Source: Bacteroidales bacterium (GTDB lineage Bacteria > Bacteroidota > Bacteroidia > Bacteroidales > WCHB1-69). From it: a DNA stretch of 30,817 nt. A program made the position numbers and the translations under genes. Where the stretch lies: the NCBI GenBank assembly GCA_031272415.1, contig JAISTU010000099.1, positions 1 through 30,817 on the forward strand, given 5' to 3'. A model generated the notes under the pieces. It was not told the origin of the DNA and did no database searches. It saw only the letters and a list, made by a program, of their open reading frames with translations. This document shows positions 15,909 to 22,220 of this stretch, piece after piece; position 1 is the stretch's first letter, and every line of letters starts with the position of its first letter.

Positions 15909-16385
15909 ATGAAAACGTTATATTTAATACGACACGCAAAAACAGACCAACCACTCGAAGACAAAGACCGTCAATTGCTCGAAAGCGGAATAGAACGTAC
16001 CCGACAATTGGGCAAATATTTACAGCAACAAAATTGCAAAATTGACACTTTTTATTCCAGCATTGCTAAAAGAGCGGTACAAACGGCTCACCTAATTGCC
16101 CAAGAAATTCATTTTCCTGTCGACAAAATTATTACTCTAAATGATTTATATACAGGTAGTTCCGACACTTATTATCATCTCATTTCGGCACAAGACAATG
16201 CACTACATTCGGTGCTTTTTGTGGGGCATAATCCTGAAATCAGTGATGTAGTTCGTTTTTTCGTCCCCGATATGACCTCCTATATGCAAACAGGTGCATG
16301 TTATTGTATTGATTTTGAGACAGATAAATGGGAAAATATTTTTATAGCCCCCCGAAAAATAAGATTTTATGTCAGACCGCGATAG
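15909..16385 (+). CDS. sixA: Phosphohistidine phosphatase SixA-like (histidine phosphatase family)
   Basis: 158 residues. The histidine phosphatase core is clear: LYLIRHAKT with the RH pair (catalytic H9), STxxxRAxQTA-like YSSIAKRAVQTAHLIA, and the second-histidine motif LFVGHNPEISDVV. SixA removes phosphate from phosphohistidine on HPt or PTS proteins in the cytoplasm; short family members without a large insertion are called SixA. Start is the ATG at 15909; a TTG two codons upstream is less likely. Last gene of the bamA run, convergent with dnaG across a 155-bp repeat-filled gap. The physiological substrate here is unknown. Confidence 0.88.
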   Translation: MKTLYLIRHAKTDQPLEDKDRQLLESGIERTRQLGKYLQQQNCKIDTFYSSIAKRAVQTAHLIAQEIHFPVDKIITLNDLYTGSSDTYYHLISAQDNALHSVLFVGHNPEISDVVRFFVPDMTSYMQTGACYCIDFETDKWENIFIAPRKIRFYVRPR

Positions 16386-16533
16386 AGTGAAAATTGAGAA
16401 TTGAGAATGTTTTTTTATCTATTTTTAGAACGTTTTGGTGCGAAAATGCAAAAAAAAATCTAAAATCGTAAATCTACACTCTACACTCTGAAAAAACTCT
16501 ACACTCTGAAAAAAAGTTTTTAATTTTTAATTG
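16386..16533. repeat. Intergenic repeat mosaic between convergent sixA and dnaG
   Basis: In order: AAATTGAGAATTGAGAAT (a 7-nt tandem), TTTTTAGAACGTTTTGG with AATGCAAAAAAAAATC, CTACACTCTACACTCTGAAA twice, and GTTTTTAATTTTTAATTGCC. These are the same modules seen before pheS, dnaG and the 1508-residue gene, but here without the palindrome and without a TATCTTTG box. No T-rich hairpin terminator is visible. Confidence 0.8.
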
Positions 16534-16540
16534 CCTTTCT

Positions 16541-18550
16541 CTACAGCACCGATCTATACACCACTCCTACTATGGCTTCAATTTTTTTAATTCTTTGGGT
16601 TAAATCGGCACATTCATAGAGCAATATCGCTTCGTCATCGGGAGCGGCGGCTTTTAATTCGTTGATTTTTTTATTAAGTAACTTCTTTAATTTCACTACT
16701 TTAAGCGTCTTCACAGTACGAAGAGCGTCTTCATGTAAAGCACCCGGACTATCAATGGGGCGAATATAACTTTGTATCCTGCCTGCTTCCCATTTGGGAC
16801 TGCATTGCGCAGGAATATCCAACAGTTCAACATACAACTCACGTACCGCTTTAGTGGGATGCTCTTGTAAATGCCTGCCAATGTCGTTCTGATATTTATC
16901 GGCATAATTCATGTATTCCATAAAAAATTTATGATGTAATTTATTGGCAAAAAACAACTTGTCATCAATTAAATCTTTGATAATAAACTGGTCTACTCGC
17001 ATGGAATCCAATTGTTTAGTCTGTTCAAAGTCTTTGGCTTTTTGATGAATGATTTCACTGCCATAATTGACCAACAATTTCAAAATAGCCTTTTCTACAT
17101 GGTCAATAATGGCAAATGGAGGATGAAAAAATTGAGGATGCGGGGCAGGCTCGTGGTCTACAAAAGCAACTGTTTCAGCCATTTCTGCTTGTTTTTCTTG
17201 TTTTTCTGCTTTTGCACGTGCCTCATGATATTTTTTTCTCACAGTAGTCGCCACCTTATTGGCAAAAACGTCTTCCGGCACCTCCAAAATTAAAGCACAT
17301 TCACGTACATATAATGCCCGCGTTATCGGGTCAGTAACGCAAGCAACATCAGATGCAATCTCATCGGCTACTTTTGACCTTTTAAGAATATCGTTGCCAA
17401 CTTCTTTGAGTAAAAAATGAGTTTTAAATTCTACAAAACTTTTTTCATTTTGCTCAATAAACTCAATACATTCTTGCCTTGAATGATTTTTAGCAAAAGA
17501 ATCGGGGTCATCTTCGGGCGGTAAAATCACAATTCTTACCGACATTCCTTCATTGAGCAACAAAGGCACACTCCTAAATGCCGCTTTTATACCTGCCGAG
17601 TCGCCATCGTAAATAACGGTAATATTTTGCGTTAATTTACCGATAAGTTGAATTTGTCCGGATGTCAAAGATGTGCCCGAAGAAGAGACAACGTTCTCAA
17701 TACCAGCCTGATACAATGAAATTACATCCGTATAACCCTCCACCAAAAAACATCTATCTTCTTTGCGGATAGCATTTTTTGCAAAATATAAACCATAAAC
17801 AATATCGCTTTTATGAAATACTTCTGTTTCAGGCGAATTAAGATATCTTGGAGTACGACTATCGGCTTTAGAAGACAAAATACGTCCCCCAAAGGCTATC
17901 ACTTTACCCGAAAAATTATGTATCGGAAAAATAGCACGCCCATGAAATTTATCGCTCGTTGAGCCATCTTCTTTGACCGTTACAAGCCCCGCATGTATCA
18001 AATTATCTATCGTATAACCGCTTTTTGCAGCGGCTTTTTGAAAAGTAGTTCTATCAGAAGGCGCAAATCCTAATTGAAATTTTTCTATTACAGAAGGCGA
18101 AAATTGCCTTTCTTTCCAATACGATAATCCCAAACTTTTGCCTTCATCTGTATTGTTTTGATAATCAATAAAATAATCTTTGGCAAAATTAAGTACGGTG
18201 TAAATGGCTTCTTTTTCTTTGAGCAATTGGATTTGTTCGGGTGTCCATTCTTTTTCTTCGACTTCGATGTTGTATTTTTTTGCCAAATACAAAAGCGCCT
18301 CCCCGTAATTTATATTTTCATGTTTTTTTATAAATGCAACTGCGTCGCCGCCGGCACCACACCCAAAACATTTAAAAATACCTTTTGCAGGAGTAACGAT
18401 AAAAGAAGGTGTTTTTTCATTGTGAAAAGGACAAAGACCCTTATATGCCGCCCCATTTCGCCGCAATTGTACAAAATCACCAATCACTTCTTCTATCCTA
18501 ATAGCATTGTATATCGCATTTTTAGCCTCTTCTGTAATTATTTTTCTCAT
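16541..18550 (-). CDS. dnaG: DNA primase
   Basis: 669 residues, normal length. The N-terminal CHC2 zinc finger has C40, H43, C61 and C64 (GLCPFHNEKTPSF to FKCFGCGAGGDAVAFI). The primase core contains HGRAIFPIHN, IAFGGRIL and PRYLNSPETEVF, then the TOPRIM domain with the catalytic glutamate in LVEGYTDVISLY (E271) and the DxD in VIYDGDSAG (D315, D317). The C-terminal ~200 residues correspond to the helicase-binding region. DnaG makes RNA primers for the replication fork with DnaB. Start ATG at 18550; a promoter box TATTTTTG lies about 22 nt upstream at 18572-18579. It stands alone, divergent from the accessory lipoproteins and convergent with sixA. Confidence 0.97.
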   Translation of the reverse strand: MRKIITEEAKNAIYNAIRIEEVIGDFVQLRRNGAAYKGLCPFHNEKTPSFIVTPAKGIFKCFGCGAGGDAVAFIKKHENINYGEALLYLAKKYNIEVEEKEWTPEQIQLLKEKEAIYTVLNFAKDYFIDYQNNTDEGKSLGLSYWKERQFSPSVIEKFQLGFAPSDRTTFQKAAAKSGYTIDNLIHAGLVTVKEDGSTSDKFHGRAIFPIHNFSGKVIAFGGRILSSKADSRTPRYLNSPETEVFHKSDIVYGLYFAKNAIRKEDRCFLVEGYTDVISLYQAGIENVVSSSGTSLTSGQIQLIGKLTQNITVIYDGDSAGIKAAFRSVPLLLNEGMSVRIVILPPEDDPDSFAKNHSRQECIEFIEQNEKSFVEFKTHFLLKEVGNDILKRSKVADEIASDVACVTDPITRALYVRECALILEVPEDVFANKVATTVRKKYHEARAKAEKQEKQAEMAETVAFVDHEPAPHPQFFHPPFAIIDHVEKAILKLLVNYGSEIIHQKAKDFEQTKQLDSMRVDQFIIKDLIDDKLFFANKLHHKFFMEYMNYADKYQNDIGRHLQEHPTKAVRELYVELLDIPAQCSPKWEAGRIQSYIRPIDSPGALHEDALRTVKTLKVVKLKKLLNKKINELKAAAPDDEAILLYECADLTQRIKKIEAIVGVVYRSVL

Positions 18551-18571
18551 TTTTTTGCTCTATCCCTTTTA

Positions 18572-18579
18572 CAAAAATA
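18572..18579 (-). promoter_or_regulatory. TATTTTTG -7 box for dnaG
   Basis: Minus strand: TTTTTAATTTTTAATTG, 11 nt, then TATTTTTG, one base different from the other boxes here but with the same spacing. It starts about 22 nt upstream of the dnaG ATG, giving a short leader. Confidence 0.65.
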
Positions 18580-18590
18580 CACATTTTTTT

Positions 18591-18658
18591 CAATTAAAAA
18601 TTAAAAAACTTTTTTTTCAGAGTGTAGAGTGGAGATTTTTTTTTGCATTTCCCACCAT
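18591..18658 (-). repeat. Module chain before the dnaG promoter
   Basis: Read on minus: AATGCAAAAAAAAATCTCC, then ACTCTACACTCTGAAAAAAA, then TTTTTAATTTTTAATTG. It matches the chain before pheS at 10759-10817 and starts at the end of the palindrome at 18659. Confidence 0.75.
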
Positions 18659-18752
18659 TGTCTGAACTGTGATTTTGAATGATTTGAGTGATTTATATGA
18701 TTATTATAATCTTGCTAATCATATCAATCATATGAAAATCGTGGTTCAGACA
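18659..18752. repeat. TGTCTGAAC/GTTCAGACA palindrome, 94-bp copy
   Basis: Outer arms TGTCTGAACTGTGATTTT and GAAAATCGTGGTTCAGACA. The interior has four GATT followed by four AATC, separated by 9 nt except near the ends (10 and 11). It sits between dnaG and the divergent lipoprotein genes. Confidence 0.9.
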
Positions 18753-18866
18753 AAAAAAAACTTGAAAAATTTATTTCCTTGACAATCAATAAATTATAAA
18801 ATAATTGCAACTTTTTTTTCGCAAAATTAACTTTTGTATCAAAAAAAAGTGTATCAAAAAAAAGTG
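18753..18866 (+). repeat. Promoter-upstream repeat, copy 2, with 15-bp tandem duplication
   Basis: Nearly the same sequence as 10596-10692 read on the minus strand, running from the palindrome end to the TATCTTTG box. It differs by an exact tandem copy of GTATCAAAAAAAAGT (18836-18850 and 18851-18865) placed just upstream of the box. Confidence 0.85.
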
Positions 18867-18874
18867 TATCTTTG
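18867..18874 (+). promoter_or_regulatory. TATCTTTG -7 box before the accessory lipoprotein genes
   Basis: TATCTTTGCAAAAC lies 58 nt upstream of a small peptide ORF and about 140 nt before the first lipoprotein gene. The duplicated 15-mer immediately upstream may alter the -33 spacing. Confidence 0.65.
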
Positions 18875-18932
18875 CAAAACAGTATTTAAAAAGTTTTTTT
18901 TATAAGTAAAACAAATTTAAAAATCGTATAGT

Positions 18933-19004
18933 ATGAAAAAATTATTAGCATTAGTAGTAATATTGATAAAAAAATATAAAGATAAAGTTTACGTTTACAA
19001 CTAA
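18933..19004 (+). pseudogene. Tiny peptide ORF, possible remnant of a small secreted peptide gene
   Basis: ATG-initiated 23-codon frame reading MKKLLALVVILIKKYKDKV and four more residues. The beginning looks like a signal peptide (MKK then LLALVVIL) but it is cut off by a charged stretch and a stop. It lies right after the promoter box and 11 nt before the first lipoprotein gene. In Bacteroidota small secreted peptides with such starts (for example NVEALA-type) often precede propeller lipoprotein and thioredoxin-like genes, as here, so this may be a decayed copy. It could equally be a short leader peptide. Confidence 0.35.
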
Positions 19005-19015
19005 TAAGTAATTAT

Positions 19016-20212
19016 ATGCAGGCAGGTCGGAATAATAGTCTTTTTAGCATTTTTATTATTCTGTTGCAAGTAACGAGTGCTTGTTCGCAAGATGTTATTT
19101 TATCTGATTTAACCCTAAATATTGGCGAAAAATACATTTTTAATTGCGATTGTGATTTTCCGTCCATGTCTATGATGGCAGAACATCATAATACACGCTT
19201 AATAAATGACACATTATTTTTTATCTCTTTTTCGGCGAATCGCCAAATGATGTATGTCTGTAACATGGCAACAGGCAAACTAAGGGAATTGCCTTTAATT
19301 GACATCGCAGGTCCTACTGTCCGTCAATTGTATTATCACAATCATGACTCTGTATTCTTTCTATTTGAGGAGATAGATATTTTTAATTTGGAGAATAAAT
19401 TAGAACACCCTATTGCAGATATGTTGCTTATAAATGGTTATGATGGAGAATTATTGGATGAGTTCTGGTTACGAGATGTCCCTTATTCGTACAAAGGAGA
19501 ACTTTCACCCTTAATTTTATTGACAGGGCAACACCTTACAATGAACATGATAAAAGGGGATAATTTATTGATTAGTTATGATATTTATAAACCTAAACCA
19601 ACTTACGATTACAATCCTAAATTGCTGTGCAGTTACAATCTGAAAAACCATACTTTAAAAATGTTAAATGTAACAACTCCCAAAGAATTTATTGGGAAAA
19701 AGTATGGTGGATTTTATGCTACACAAATATGCCGGATGCAGGACGGAAATTTATTGTTGTCATTTGGTAGAGACGGCTCATTATTTAAATATGATTTTGA
19801 CAAAGATAGTATGTTTTGCATATATAAAGACGCATCTCGTTTTTTTGTAGATACTGACTCTGCCACTATGCAAAAAAGAGGAAAATATTTGAATGTTGAC
19901 TTTTGGGATGTTAACTATTGTGCAAATATGGGCTTATATTGTCGTGAAATTGTTGTCCATAATTTCATGCACTATCGTTCTAAATCAATCACTGAATTTT
20001 GGGATACTAATTTTAATCATGTAGGTTATTGTTTTGGAAATAAAGAGTATTCTATTCCATATTGTACAGGTGATGGTGTTTTGAGGGTATTCAACAAAAA
20101 CACAAATCAATGGTACAAAGTAGATTCCTTACGTTCTACTCAACGTACTTTATCAGAAATTACAAATTTGTATTTTATTCCATTAACCTCAAAAAGTAAA
20201 AAAACAAGATGA
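19016..20212 (+). CDS. DUF4221-like lipoprotein, first of a tandem pair
   Basis: 398 residues. Signal region SLFSIFIILLQVTSACS with a likely lipidated Cys23 (TSAC, an imperfect lipobox). The body has a repeating beta pattern suggestive of a propeller, a CDCDFPSMSMM motif near residue 45, VRQLYYHNHDSVFFLFEE, GNLLLSFGRDGSLFKYDF and, near the end, ITEFWDTNFNHVGYCFGNKEY and DGVLRV. This resembles the DUF4221/6-bladed propeller lipoproteins of Bacteroidota; function unknown. The next gene is a clear paralog sharing these blocks, overlapping by ATGA. Predicted outer-membrane or periplasmic lipoprotein. The TTATATGCAGGC context gives no Shine-Dalgarno sequence; the ATG at 19016 is the first one after the small peptide frame. 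Confidence 0.75.
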   Translation: MQAGRNNSLFSIFIILLQVTSACSQDVILSDLTLNIGEKYIFNCDCDFPSMSMMAEHHNTRLINDTLFFISFSANRQMMYVCNMATGKLRELPLIDIAGPTVRQLYYHNHDSVFFLFEEIDIFNLENKLEHPIADMLLINGYDGELLDEFWLRDVPYSYKGELSPLILLTGQHLTMNMIKGDNLLISYDIYKPKPTYDYNPKLLCSYNLKNHTLKMLNVTTPKEFIGKKYGGFYATQICRMQDGNLLLSFGRDGSLFKYDFDKDSMFCIYKDASRFFVDTDSATMQKRGKYLNVDFWDVNYCANMGLYCREIVVHNFMHYRSKSITEFWDTNFNHVGYCFGNKEYSIPYCTGDGVLRVFNKNTNQWYKVDSLRSTQRTLSEITNLYFIPLTSKSKKTR

Positions 20213-21402
20213 AAAATATTTTATGCATACTATTTATTTATATTTTTGTAAGTAATTGCATTCATAGTCAGCAGAATGGCGATATAACAGAATTAAAATT
20301 GATAATTAGTAAAAAGACTGACTTTTGTCGCGATATAGATTGTGGTTTGCCCCCTTTGTCTATGATGGGACATCATATCAATATTCGATATTTGGATGAT
20401 ACATTATTTTATATTCATATTTCTGCAAACATGGAAAAGTTGTATGTATATAATCAAATAAGTCATGAGATTCGTAGCATACCTTTGGATTCTGTTAATG
20501 GTTTGGGAATAAGGCAATTATATTATCATAATCATGATTCTATCTTTTTCCTTTACGAGGAACCCCATGTTTATAAGATGAAGCAATATCTGGAAAAAAA
20601 TATTGCTGATTTTTTGCTCATAAACGGACGCACAGAAGAGTTATGGGATACCTATCAATTAGATTCGGTACCTTTTCATTTTAATGGAGATATATCTCAA
20701 TGGATTTGTTTGGATGGCGCAACAATAGAGATGAACAGAATTAAGGACGGAAATTTGTTAATTGCTTATAATATTTATTTTCCATATCCTTCTCAAAATT
20801 ATAATCCACGTTTAGTGTGTAGTTATAATTTGGCAGACCATACCTTAAAAATGCTCAACATAAAAACACCTTCTCATTTTATTGGGAGAAAATATGGAGA
20901 TTATAACAGTCCTGTCATAAATTGGGCAATAGATGGCAATTTATTGGTTTCTTTTGGAGGCGATGCGTCATTGTTTAAATACGACTTTGCAAGCGATAGC
21001 ATGTATTCTGTCTATCAAGATACTAATAGGATATTGCTCAACATAGATTCGGCACAAATGAAAAAGAATAAAGATTATATGAATATTTATTTTTGGGATA
21101 TTATGTACTGTTCTACTCTCAATTTGTATTGCAGGACGGCAACAATAAAAACAGGAAAAAACAATGATTTATATTTTACCGAATTTTGGGATACTAATTT
21201 TAACCATTTAGGCTATTGCTTTGAAAACGCTGATTATGAGCATCCTTTTTGCAGTGAGGATGGTGTTTTAAGAGTGAAAAATAAAAAAACAGATGAATAT
21301 TTTGAAGTAGCAAATATTCAACCTGTCAAAAAAAATTTTAAAGAAGTCAAAAAACAATATTTTGTTCACAGAAAAGGCAAAAAAACAATAGAAGAATTTT
21401 AA
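20209..21402 (+). CDS. DUF4221-like lipoprotein, second of a tandem pair
   Basis: 397 residues. Signal peptide ILCILFIYIFVSNC with likely lipid Cys17. It is colinear with the preceding gene over its whole length: CRDIDCGLPPLSMM, IRQLYYHNHDSIFFLYEE, NPRLVCSYNLADHTLKML, GNLLVSFGGDASLFKYDF, TEFWDTNFNHLGYCFEN and DGVLRV all have counterparts, roughly half of residues matching by eye. This marks a tandem gene duplication. The start ATG overlaps the upstream stop (ATGA), so the pair is translationally coupled. A thioredoxin-like lipoprotein follows 18 nt later. Conserved paired cysteines in both proteins fit with a nearby thiol protein, which is inference. Confidence 0.78.
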   Translation: MKNILCILFIYIFVSNCIHSQQNGDITELKLIISKKTDFCRDIDCGLPPLSMMGHHINIRYLDDTLFYIHISANMEKLYVYNQISHEIRSIPLDSVNGLGIRQLYYHNHDSIFFLYEEPHVYKMKQYLEKNIADFLLINGRTEELWDTYQLDSVPFHFNGDISQWICLDGATIEMNRIKDGNLLIAYNIYFPYPSQNYNPRLVCSYNLADHTLKMLNIKTPSHFIGRKYGDYNSPVINWAIDGNLLVSFGGDASLFKYDFASDSMYSVYQDTNRILLNIDSAQMKKNKDYMNIYFWDIMYCSTLNLYCRTATIKTGKNNDLYFTEFWDTNFNHLGYCFENADYEHPFCSEDGVLRVKNKKTDEYFEVANIQPVKKNFKEVKKQYFVHRKGKKTIEEF

Positions 21403-21420
21403 TACAATAATTTATGTGTT

Positions 21421-21939
21421 ATGAAAAAAGAAATATTTTTAACATTTTTAATTGCATTATTGAGTACAGAAATCATTAGTTGTCAATCAAATATAAACAG
21501 AACTGAAATATCAACGGTGTCGTGCAACAGCATAAAAATCAACAGATACATGAAAAAGATGAATATCCCCGCCGATGCGTTGGTAATTATTGTCAATCTC
21601 AAATATCCGTGTGGCAATTGTTTAAATCATGTTTTGAATGAAATGCACGAACATCATGCAGAATACCAAAAGGCAAAGATATATTACATTTTGTACGATA
21701 TAAATGACGACAAATTTGCTACCAATATGCTTAAAAACTTTCATCTTTTACAGTCTCCTATTGTAAAAATTGATACTCAATTTCTATCACAAATAATAGG
21801 AAAATCGGCAGCATATTCCCAATATTGCATTATTGAAAATACAAAAGAAAAACAGCGTTTATATATGCTCACTTTTGACGAATTTATGCCTTTATTCCAA
21901 GAATTAACTGCCAAAAAATTGGGAGAAATTAAAAAATAA
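21421..21939 (+). CDS. Thioredoxin-like lipoprotein with CGNC site
   Basis: 172 residues. Signal peptide IFLTFLIALLSTEIISC with lipid Cys21 (IISC). A thioredoxin-like core follows: ALVIIVNLKYPCGNCLNHVL gives a strand then a C64-G-N-C67 active-site pair at the start of a helix, then YYILYDIND as the next strand. The usual cis-Pro appears as LLQSPIVKIDT. It is short for a TlpA/ResA protein and lacks the WCxxC tryptophan, so it is a divergent member. As a lipoprotein it should act in the periplasm on disulfides or electron transfer. It is last in a run with two Cys-containing DUF4221-like lipoproteins, possible redox partners. Confidence 0.72.
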   Translation: MKKEIFLTFLIALLSTEIISCQSNINRTEISTVSCNSIKINRYMKKMNIPADALVIIVNLKYPCGNCLNHVLNEMHEHHAEYQKAKIYYILYDINDDKFATNMLKNFHLLQSPIVKIDTQFLSQIIGKSAAYSQYCIIENTKEKQRLYMLTFDEFMPLFQELTAKKLGEIKK

Positions 21940-21947
21940 ATTAAACA

Positions 21948-21984
21948 TTTTTTTTCAGAGTGTAGAGTGTAGAGATTTTTGCAT
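21948..21984 (-). repeat. Left copy of the CTACACTCTG module flanking the palindrome
   Basis: TTTTTTTTCAGAGTGTAGAG, TGTAGAGATTTTTGCAT; read on minus it is AATGCAAAAATC, CTCTACACTCTACACTCTG, AAAAAAAA. With the right-hand copy at 22080-22155 it makes the palindrome at 21985-22079 symmetrically flanked by inverted modules. Confidence 0.75.
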
Positions 21985-22079
21985 TGTCTGAACTTTGATT
22001 TTCGTATGATTTTTTTGATTTGTGTGATTTATATGATTATTTTAATCTTGCAAATCTTGTAAAAATTGTGGTTCAGACA
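21985..22079. repeat. TGTCTGAAC/GTTCAGACA palindrome, 95-bp copy
   Basis: Starts TGTCTGAACTTTGATTTTCG and ends TTGTGGTTCAGACA. Five GATT (first gap 11 nt, others 9) then two AATC at 9 nt. It lies between the thioredoxin-like gene and the 1508-residue gene. Confidence 0.9.
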
Positions 22080-22175
22080 TTTAGAACAAATTTCTCCCAA
22101 AATGCAAAAAAAAAAATCTGCACTCTACACTCTTCACTCTACACTCTGAAAAAAAAGTTTTCAATTCTCAATTAA
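22080..22175 (+). repeat. Right-hand module chain before the 1508-residue gene
   Basis: TTTAGAAC...CCCAAAATGCAAAAAAAA, then CTGCACTCTACACTCTTCAC and ACTCTACACTCTGAAAAAAA, then TTTTCAATTCTCAATT. It combines the AGAAC/AATGCAAAA module with the 7-nt tandem module and the TTCTCAATT variant. Confidence 0.75.
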
Positions 22176-22185
22176 AAAAATTGTG

Positions 22186-22193
22186 TATCTTTG
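22186..22193 (+). promoter_or_regulatory. TATCTTTG -7 box for the 1508-residue gene and lptF/G
   Basis: TTGTGTATCTTTGTAATTTT about 28 nt before the ATG, in the same context as the other boxes. Confidence 0.75.
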
Positions 22194-22220
22194 TAATTTT
22201 ATTTATAATCAAAGATTATT

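Noticed and set aside
18659..18752. CRISPR-like array from the 9-nt repeats
   Set aside because: Units are 4 nt with 5-nt gaps, far too short, with mirrored orientation, and no cas genes are present.
18779..18805. Sigma70-type -35 TTGACA in the promoter-upstream repeat
   Set aside because: No matching -10 lies at 16-18 nt, the sister copy reads TAGACA, and a better Bacteroidota box lies downstream at 18867.
22080..22220. Group II intron or insertion sequence remnants in repeat-rich gaps
   Set aside because: No transposase, reverse transcriptase or domain V-like hairpin is seen; the repeats are short modules only.
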